Positions 57,938 to 64,000 of a DNA stretch of 64,000 nucleotides are shown here, piece after piece. How positions within the stretch are numbered: the first letter of the stretch is position 1; each line of letters begins with the position of its first letter. Source of the DNA: Flavobacterium sp. SH_e. GTDB lineage: Bacteria; Bacteroidota; Bacteroidia; Flavobacteriales; Flavobacteriaceae. The position numbers were made by a program, and so were the translations under genes. The notes under the pieces are model-generated. The model ran no database searches. It saw only the letters and a program-made list of their open reading frames with translations, and was not told where the DNA came from. The stretch covers positions 372,001-436,000 of the forward strand of contig NZ_JAOVZN010000001.1 of NCBI RefSeq assembly GCF_025717045.1, written 5' to 3'.

Positions 57938-60900
57938 GATTGTTATCAATTTCTTCTGTTAATGGATTTTCTTCTTCATGTTTTACCAGTTTGTGTTTTT
58001 CGGCAATTTTACCAAAAATGTAATACAAACCTGGAATTACAAATACTCCGCAGATTGTTCCGATAAGCATACCTCCAGCTGCCGCAGTTCCAATTGTTCT
58101 GTTACCAATTTTACCTGGACCAGTGGCAAAAGCAAGAGGCAATAAACCGGCGATAAAGGCAAATGAAGTCATCAAAATTGGACGGAACCTTGCTTTTGCA
58201 CCTTCCATTGCAGATTGTAAAACTGTCATACCCGCAGCATGTCTTTGAATAGCAAACTCTACAATCAACACGGCATTTTTACCTAATAATCCGATAAGCA
58301 TTACCATTGCAACCTGAGCATAAATATTGTTTTCTAATCCAGTTAATCTTAATAAAAGGAAAGCTCCAAAAATACCCGCTGGCAAAGAAAAGATTACTGA
58401 CAACGGAAGAATAAAACTTTCGTATTGAGCTGCTAATACCAAGTAAACGAATCCTAAACAGATCAAGAATACCCAAATTGCTTGATTTCCTTGTGCCACC
58501 TCATCGGCAGAAATACCAGCCCAGTCAATATCATATCCTCGCGGTAATTTTTCAGCAGCAATTTTCTGAATCACTTTAATAGCTGTTCCAGAACTATAAC
58601 CTGCAGCTGGAGAACCACTAATTTGTGTTGAGGTATACATATTATGACGTGTGATTTCTGAAAGTCCGTACACTTTTTCTAACTTCATAAAAGCAGAATA
58701 AGGCACCATTTCATCACGATCATTTTTTACATACAATTTCAAGATATCATCTGGCTGTGCACGATATTCTGGCGAAGCTTGAACAATTACTTTGTAGTTG
58801 ATACCAAATTTAATGAAACTGATTTCGTAGTTACTTCCCACAAGAGTTGACAAAGTATTCATGGCATTTTCGATCGAAACACCTTTTTGCTGTGCCAAAT
58901 CATTATCGACTTTCATCATATACTGAGGGAAACTAGAGCTGTAAAAACTAAATACGTTAGTTAATTCTGGCTGTTTGTTTAATTCGGCAACAAAATCATT
59001 ATTTACCTGCTCCATTCTCTTATAATCCACAGAACCCGTTTTATCTAATAAACGAAGCTCAAATCCTCCGGCAGCACCATATCCTGGTACAGCAGGCGGT
59101 TGGAAAAACTCGATATTAGCACCTGTAATATCTTTACATTTTTCCTCCATTTCGTGCATAATCTCAAGAACAGATTCTTTTCTTTCGCTCCAATCTTTAA
59201 GGTTAACCAAACAAGTTCCTGAGTTTGCTCCAGTACCTTCAGACAGAATCTCATAACCAGCTAAAGAAGAAACAGATTTCACACCGTCGATATCTTCAGC
59301 AATTTTCTGAACTTGCTCTGCAATATTATTAGTTCTCTCTAAAGATGAACCTGGCGGCGTCTGAATAACGGCATAGAACATTCCCTGATCCTCATTCGGA
59401 ATAAATCCAGAAGGAACACTACTACTTATAATCCATGTACCAGCACAGAAAACAAGAAGAGAAACAATTGTAACTACTCGTCTATTAACAATTTTTGCTA
59501 ATACATTCTGATATTTACCTTGTGCTAAATTGAACTTTTCGTTAAAAGCATCAATAAATCTATTTGCAGGCGTTTTCTTTTTAGGCTGCCCGTGATTGTT
59601 TTTCAACATCATCGCACAAAGTGCTGGAGTCAACGTTAAAGCAACTACACCCGAAAGTATAATAGCCGTTGCCATAGTTACAGAGAACTGTCTGTAAAAC
59701 ACCCCAACTGGACCAGACATAAACGCAACCGGAATAAATACCGCAGCCATTAAGAATGTAATTGCAACAATAGCTCCTGCAATTTCGTGCATTGCTTTTT
59801 TAGTTGCTTTAAATGGCGAAAGATGTTCTTCTTCCATCTTGGCATGGACGGCTTCGATAACCACAATCGCGTCATCGACCACGACTCCAATTGCTAATAC
59901 TAAGGCGAATAACGTAATTAAGTTCAACGAAATATCGAAGAATGTCATAAATATGAATGTTCCAACCAAAGAAACTGGAACCGCAATTGCTGGAATTACC
60001 GTAGAACGCCAATCTCCTAAGAAAAGGAATACTACTAAACCTACCAGAATAAAGGCTTCTACTAAAGTGTGGATTACCTTCTCGATAGAAGCGTCAAGGA
60101 ATTTAGAAACGTCATACGAAATTTCGTAATCCATTCCTTTTGGAAATCTTTGTTTAATTTTTTCCAACTTCGCTTTTACTTCTTCGATAACTTGATTTGC
60201 GTTACTTCCAAAAGATTGTTTCAATACAATAGCGGCAGATGGTCTTCCATTCAAATTCGAATAGATATCGTACATCGAGCTTCCAAATTCAACTTTAGCA
60301 ACATCTTTCAATCTTAAAAGCTCTCCGTTTGGATTTGCTTTTACTACAATATTCTCATATTGTTCTTTTGTTGTAAAACGTCCAGAATATTTCAATACGT
60401 ATTCAAATGCTTGAGAACGTTTACCAGAACTCTCTCCTGTTTTACCTGGAGAAGCCTCCAAACTCTGGCTAGATAATGCTTCCATTATCTCATCAGCCGA
60501 AATTTTATAAGCCAACATACGATCTGGTTTTAGCCAGATACGCATTGCATATTCACGTGTTCCTAAGATATCCCCAGAACCAATACCGTTTACCCTTTTT
60601 AATTCCGAAAGTACGTTGATATCAGCATAGTTGTACAAGAATTTCATATCGGTATTTTTGTCTGTACTATAAAGATTCACGTACATCAACATACTCGGTA
60701 CTTCTCGTGTAATTTTAATACCTTCTCTAATTACTAATGGAGGAAGTTTATTGGTAACCGAAGCCACACGGTTTTGAACGTTAATTGCAGCTTGATTTGG
60801 ATCTGTTCCTAAGTTAAACACCACTTTGATTGTAGCTTCACCGTCGTTTCCAGCATCAGAAGCCATATATTTCATTCCTGGAACTCCATTTAAGGCTCTT

Positions 60901-61097
60901 TCCAAAGGAATAACAACCGCCTTAACCATCAATTCACCATTAGATCCTGGATAATCTGCGGTAACGTTCACCATTGGTGGTGAAATTGTAGGGAATTGGG
61001 TAATAGGTAAGTTTAATACCGATAAGATTCCCAAAAAGACAATTATCAGCGATATTACTATCGACAGAACAGGTCTTTGTATAAATTTATTAAACAT
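57930..61097 (-). CDS. RND multidrug efflux pump (HAE1, AcrB family)
   Basis: 1055 residues, the normal HAE1 size with 12 membrane helices and two large periplasmic loops. N-terminus FNKFIQRPVLSIVIS, proton-relay Asp pair in helix 4 (AIGVVVDDAIVVIEAV), Lys in helix 10 (GLLGKNAVLIVEFA), and loop motifs SIPQFPTISPP-like (ITQFPTISPPMV) and FIPNEDQGMFYAVIQTPPG. Drives drug/proton antiport. It lies 113 bp after the adaptor gene; the gap holds a 17-bp inverted repeat. Confidence 0.97.
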   Translation of the reverse strand: MFNKFIQRPVLSIVISLIIVFLGILSVLNLPITQFPTISPPMVNVTADYPGSNGELMVKAVVIPLERALNGVPGMKYMASDAGNDGEATIKVVFNLGTDPNQAAINVQNRVASVTNKLPPLVIREGIKITREVPSMLMYVNLYSTDKNTDMKFLYNYADINVLSELKRVNGIGSGDILGTREYAMRIWLKPDRMLAYKISADEIMEALSSQSLEASPGKTGESSGKRSQAFEYVLKYSGRFTTKEQYENIVVKANPNGELLRLKDVAKVEFGSSMYDIYSNLNGRPSAAIVLKQSFGSNANQVIEEVKAKLEKIKQRFPKGMDYEISYDVSKFLDASIEKVIHTLVEAFILVGLVVFLFLGDWRSTVIPAIAVPVSLVGTFIFMTFFDISLNLITLFALVLAIGVVVDDAIVVIEAVHAKMEEEHLSPFKATKKAMHEIAGAIVAITFLMAAVFIPVAFMSGPVGVFYRQFSVTMATAIILSGVVALTLTPALCAMMLKNNHGQPKKKTPANRFIDAFNEKFNLAQGKYQNVLAKIVNRRVVTIVSLLVFCAGTWIISSSVPSGFIPNEDQGMFYAVIQTPPGSSLERTNNIAEQVQKIAEDIDGVKSVSSLAGYEILSEGTGANSGTCLVNLKDWSERKESVLEIMHEMEEKCKDITGANIEFFQPPAVPGYGAAGGFELRLLDKTGSVDYKRMEQVNNDFVAELNKQPELTNVFSFYSSSFPQYMMKVDNDLAQQKGVSIENAMNTLSTLVGSNYEISFIKFGINYKVIVQASPEYRAQPDDILKLYVKNDRDEMVPYSAFMKLEKVYGLSEITRHNMYTSTQISGSPAAGYSSGTAIKVIQKIAAEKLPRGYDIDWAGISADEVAQGNQAIWVFLICLGFVYLVLAAQYESFILPLSVIFSLPAGIFGAFLLLRLTGLENNIYAQVAMVMLIGLLGKNAVLIVEFAIQRHAAGMTVLQSAMEGAKARFRPILMTSFAFIAGLLPLAFATGPGKIGNRTIGTAAAGGMLIGTICGVFVIPGLYYIFGKIAEKHKLVKHEEENPLTEEIDNNHV

Positions 61098-61146
61098 TTT
61101 TGTATTTTTTAATGATTAAACTTATTGAAGTTTAAAAGTGTTTCAC

Positions 61147-61195
61147 GTTTCAAGTTTCAGGTTCAGCAGTAAACTTGAAACCTGAAACTTGAAAC
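61147..61195. repeat. 17-bp inverted repeat inside the efflux operon
   Basis: GTTTCAAGTTTCAGGTT (61147-61163) and its exact reverse complement AACCTGAAACTTGAAAC (61179-61195) with a 15-nt loop. It lies between the adaptor and pump genes and contains direct GTTTCA/AGTTTCA repeats. There is no T tract, so it is probably a dispersed palindrome or an mRNA stability element rather than a terminator. Confidence 0.8.
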
Positions 61196-61210
61196 TATTA
61201 AAACAAAAAC

Positions 61211-62293
61211 CTATTCTGCTTTTAAACGTAAATGATTGATTACCTCTTTAGGAGATTCGTACTCAAATTTAATTTTGTCGTTTTCTTTTACTTTCTGAAC
61301 TCCTTCAAGCAAGATTTTATCATTTTCTGTAAGACCAGTTTTAATTACATACAAATCAGGGATTTCACCTGTAATTGTAATTTCTCTAGAACTTACTTTA
61401 TTGTCTTTACTTACTACAAAAACATATTTTTTATCTTGAATTTCGTAAGTCGCCTTTTGTGGAATTACAATAGCGTTTTTAAGAGGAACGTTCATTTGAA
61501 CTTGTCCTGTTTCACCATTTCTAAGTAATTTTCCTGAGTTAGGGAATCTTGCTCTGAAAGCGATATTTCCAGTTTCATTGTTAAATTCACTTTCTATAAC
61601 TTCAACATTTCCTTTGTCTTTAAAAGTATCTCCGTTAGCTAATACTAAAGCAACTTTATTATCTGCTCTGTCTTTGATATTAGTTTCATACTGAAGATAT
61701 TCTGGCTCAGAAACATTGAAATAAGCAAACATCTGACTATTGTCTGAAAGGCTTGTCAATAATTCCCCTTCGTCGATAAGACTTCCTAGTTTTAATGGAA
61801 TTCTATCAATTGTTCCGTCAAAAGGAGCTTTGATTTCTGTGAATGATAAATGTAGTTTTGCTAATGAAACCTCAGCTTTTGCAGATTGCAATTTTGCTTG
61901 AGCTACACTAAGTTCGTTTCTAGAAACGATATTTTTGTCCGCCAATAATTTAGCATTTTGTAATTCGATTTCAGCTGATTTCTGTTCAGCTTGAGCTTTT
62001 AGTAATTCTGCCTGATACATATTCGGCATAATTCTAAATAAAAGTTGTCCAGCTTTTACAAACTGTCCTTCATCAACATAAATATTTTGTAAAAACCCTT
62101 TTTCTTGGGCACGGATTTCGATATTTCGAACAGATCTAATCTGAGAAACATAGTCTTTTGTAAATGAAGTGTCAATTTTTATCGGATTTGTTACTGTAAA
62201 CTTTTCCGCCTCTTCTTTTTCTTCTTTTTTTTCTGCGCAACTGGTTAAGCACACCAAGGCCATAAAGCCTGTGAACAAGATAATTCTTTTCAT
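61211..62293 (-). CDS. RND efflux periplasmic adaptor (AcrA/MFP family), lipoprotein
   Basis: 360 residues. Lipobox LTSC (Cys19) followed by a Glu/Lys-rich linker. Lipoyl half-motifs EKGFLQNIYVDEGQFVKAGQ and ITEIKAPFDGTIDRI-like (FTEIKAPFDGTID), a short coiled coil between them, then beta-barrel and membrane-proximal domains (ETGQVQMNVPLKNAIVIPQKA). It links the RND pump to the outer-membrane channel. First gene of the operon. No regulator gene is adjacent. Confidence 0.95.
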   Translation of the reverse strand: MKRIILFTGFMALVCLTSCAEKKEEKEEAEKFTVTNPIKIDTSFTKDYVSQIRSVRNIEIRAQEKGFLQNIYVDEGQFVKAGQLLFRIMPNMYQAELLKAQAEQKSAEIELQNAKLLADKNIVSRNELSVAQAKLQSAKAEVSLAKLHLSFTEIKAPFDGTIDRIPLKLGSLIDEGELLTSLSDNSQMFAYFNVSEPEYLQYETNIKDRADNKVALVLANGDTFKDKGNVEVIESEFNNETGNIAFRARFPNSGKLLRNGETGQVQMNVPLKNAIVIPQKATYEIQDKKYVFVVSKDNKVSSREITITGEIPDLYVIKTGLTENDKILLEGVQKVKENDKIKFEYESPKEVINHLRLKAE

Positions 62294-62470
62294 GATTTTA
62301 AAATGGAAATTAAGCGATTGAATGCTTGGAATACATAGATTCCTTAAAGATGGTTAGACACCTGAAAGCCCTAGCTTGACCTCAATTTTCATATAAGTAG
62401 AAGTAAAGAAATAATATACATCAACAAGATATGCAGATCGCAACTCAGGCAACCGATGTATACTGTAAAA

Positions 62471-62851
62471 TCAAATTCTTAATACGCGTTGAGTAATGTA
62501 TAAAGGATTTGAATGCCCGAAAACGGGTGTAGAAATTTTAAAACGATTGGAATCATTTACAACAGATTGATCTGATAGTGTCAGATACAAATGGTCTACT
62601 AAACTGTAAGTTGTTGCAAAAAATTTATTCGTAAGTCCATCAACATCATCACTTCCTAGAAGATCTTCCTCAATATCAACGTCTGCATCTTCTATAATTG
62701 AAGATCCTCGATCTTGACTGGTAAATTTAACTCGATGTTTCTTTTCAAGATTGTGGTGTTGAGGTAAGCCAAAAGTATTTGCATTAAGATATTGGCCTCC
62801 GCCGCACAGAAGCATATTCATGAATACAAAAAATACTATTAACTTTCTCAT
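62471..62851 (-). CDS. Small secreted protein of unknown function
   Basis: 126 residues from ATG 62851 (MRKLIVFFVFMNMLL); an upstream ATG at 62911 would put a second hydrophobic stretch before the signal and is less likely. The signal peptide is probably cleaved near YLNA. The mature part has a His-rich start (LPQHHNLEKKH), an acidic stretch (IIEDADVDIEEDLLGSDD) and an aromatic, Leu-rich end. Family not recognised. Single gene between the efflux operon and the GNAT gene. Confidence 0.7.
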   Translation of the reverse strand: MRKLIVFFVFMNMLLCGGGQYLNANTFGLPQHHNLEKKHRVKFTSQDRGSSIIEDADVDIEEDLLGSDDVDGLTNKFFATTYSLVDHLYLTLSDQSVVNDSNRFKISTPVFGHSNPLYITQRVLRI

Positions 62852-62990
62852 TTGGGTGCGAAAGTAGTAAAAGATTATAATATAAAAAATAAAATAAGAA
62901 AGTCTTAACATTGCTTTTTTTACGAAAACGTTTTCAATTTAAATCAATGATTTAAAACACTTAAAAAAAGAACAAAATATTAAATATCAA

Positions 62991-63398
62991 TCACTTAAAC
63001 ACATTTTCCATAATAGTAAATTCCTGTCCTGCTTTGGTAAAAGAAGTTCCTGTATCGATCATTCCAAACTTTTTATAGAATTGTTTCTTCTCTGTTCTAG
63101 CATTGCACCAGATTTTTTTCACTCCTTTTTCTTTAGCAGATTCAAAAATATAGTTCAATAATTCAGATGCGATTCCTCTTCCTTGATAAGAATGCAAAGT
63201 CGCTAATTTTCTAAACTGCATCTCATCATTTACAATAAAACAAGAAACAATTGAGACTAATTGATTGTCATCAAAAACACCGTAATGCAATCCAAAATTA
63301 TCTTCTTCGAGCTGAACAAATTCAAAAGGCTGATCTGGCCACATGACTTCATGTCTAATCTGCCAAGTATCTGATGCTTTAATTGCTTTTATTTCCAT
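62991..63398 (-). CDS. GNAT-family N-acetyltransferase
   Basis: 135 residues from ATG 63398 (MEIKAIKASDTWQIRHEV); a longer frame from 63461 adds 21 residues without GNAT character. The acetyl-CoA-binding motif A is FRKLATLHSYQGRGIASELL (Q/RxxGxG/A) and the C-terminal motif is NARTEKKQFYKKFGM. Substrate unknown. This short ElaA/YjcF-like type acts on small molecules or protein N-termini. Confidence 0.9.
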   Translation of the reverse strand: MEIKAIKASDTWQIRHEVMWPDQPFEFVQLEEDNFGLHYGVFDDNQLVSIVSCFIVNDEMQFRKLATLHSYQGRGIASELLNYIFESAKEKGVKKIWCNARTEKKQFYKKFGMIDTGTSFTKAGQEFTIMENVFK

Positions 63399-63575
63399 TG
63401 TAAAATATTTCAACTGAGTCAAAATTAATTCATTTTGATGGAAATTAGAAAAGCAAAACAAAAAACCACATTTAACTCACTTTCAAAACTTTGCATAAAA
63501 ATAAACCAGACAAATCATTCAATTTTAATCTATTTATGACTATTTTTATATCACCAAAATCAAATAAATTCGGTT

Positions 63576-64000
63576 ATGAGAAAGTTCTTTTTAGCAGTAT
63601 TTTTATGTATTTGTGCAAATGGTTTTGCGCAGTTAATACAAATTGGCCCTCAAGTTTCAACCAATATTACTTCTGTCAATACAAATAATTTCAGTTCTGA
63701 CCATACTAATACTGGAATCGGTTTTGCTGCTTTTGGCAGATTAAATCTTGCGCTTTTTTATGCTCAAGGTGAATTTGGCTATGCAAACACGAATTTCAGT
63801 GTTTATCAAGATGGCATTGGAGAAACAGAATTTAAATTGGGAGGAACAGATGCTACCTTAATTGCTGGACTTAAAATTATTCCTTTGGGAAAAGCTGGCA
63901 ATGTAAGAATCTTTGCTGGATACAACTGGAAGAATTATTCAGACATCAGTACCAGTAATAATCTCAATTCTATCACAATAGAAAGAAATAATCACAGTAT
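63576..64000 (+). CDS. Outer-membrane beta-barrel protein (3' end beyond the window)
   Basis: Starts at ATG 63576 and stays open to the right edge (141 complete codons). The signal peptide ends CANGFAQ, with cleavage after FAQ or just before. The mature part has the alternating strands of small barrels: TGIGFAAFGRLNLALFYAQGEFGY, GGTDATLIAGLKIIPLGKAGNVRIFAGYNW (each quoted in part: FAAFGRLNLALFYAQ, LIAGLKIIPLG, RIFAGYNW). It resembles the PorT/OmpW-like small barrel proteins frequent in Bacteroidota. Function unknown. Confidence 0.82.
   Translation, partial: MRKFFLAVFLCICANGFAQLIQIGPQVSTNITSVNTNNFSSDHTNTGIGFAAFGRLNLALFYAQGEFGYANTNFSVYQDGIGETEFKLGGTDATLIAGLKIIPLGKAGNVRIFAGYNWKNYSDISTSNNLNSITIERNNHS

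Noticed and set aside
63491..63688. 65-codon plus-strand frame overlapping the beta-barrel gene
   Set aside because: It is out of frame with the beta-barrel gene at 63576, which has a clear signal peptide and strand pattern.

Overview
The window reads as a chromosome segment of a Flavobacterium-like member of the Bacteroidota. The sequence is A+T-rich, there are SusC/SusD outer-membrane pairs, many lipoproteins have a lipobox Cys close to the N-terminus, initiation regions are A-rich with few Shine-Dalgarno sequences, and many genes are preceded by the Bacteroidota -7 promoter box TAnnTTTG. No rRNA, tRNA, CRISPR array, prophage or insertion sequence was seen. Both ends are cut: a SusC gene on the left and an outer-membrane beta-barrel gene on the right.

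Layout. 1-12.2 kb is a peptidoglycan (muropeptide) salvage locus: SusC, SusD, the exo-muramidase NamZ, the MurNAc-6-P etherase MurQ, a sodium:solute symporter, a NagZ-AmiE-type fusion lipoprotein and a NagX-like membrane protein. NagA, the next step for the MurQ product, lies at 23.7-24.8 kb. 12.5-14 kb is a MocR-type regulator. 14.3-18.1 kb is a non-homologous end-joining module (small membrane protein, LigD, convergent Ku) bracketed by two copies of a dispersed palindromic repeat. 18.4-21.1 kb is the methionine importer metNIQ on the minus strand, preceded by a candidate Met/Cys leader peptide and an intrinsic terminator. 21.3-25.7 kb holds a two-gene lipoprotein operon with a putative metzincin, then nagA and a DUF2490 gene. 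25.9-30.8 kb is a TolC-HlyD-ABC export operon. 31-40.5 kb holds a DUF1810 protein, a GH43 glycosidase, an AAA ATPase, a GT2 glycosyltransferase, and a CheY-like regulator beside a large multi-PAS histidine kinase.

40.6-55 kb is the most unusual part. Two paralogous loci (about 40.7-44.6 kb and 50.0-55.0 kb) each have a minus-strand gene for a membrane-anchored protein of unknown family, divergent from a conserved leader, a tiny proline-rich lipoprotein and a TPR-sensor histidine kinase. The first locus also has a response regulator; the second has a second, tandem kinase. The two leaders share 10-bp-phased repeats, a promoter, and an RNA that can fold into the same nested stems with a 7-bp pseudoknot. 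In both loci an intrinsic-terminator-like hairpin encloses the start codon of the kinase gene. I propose this as a candidate undescribed lipoprotein/peptide-sensing two-component module. Between the loci lie small lipoproteins, an HsdR-N-like nuclease and a GH1 beta-glucosidase.

55-64 kb holds a deoxyribonucleotidase, a DeoR-family regulator with repeated TTGCAAA sites, a tripartite RND efflux operon, a small secreted protein, a GNAT acetyltransferase and the truncated beta-barrel protein.

All calls come from reading motifs and layout by eye. No database search or folding program was run. Where a start was moved inward, the evidence says why.
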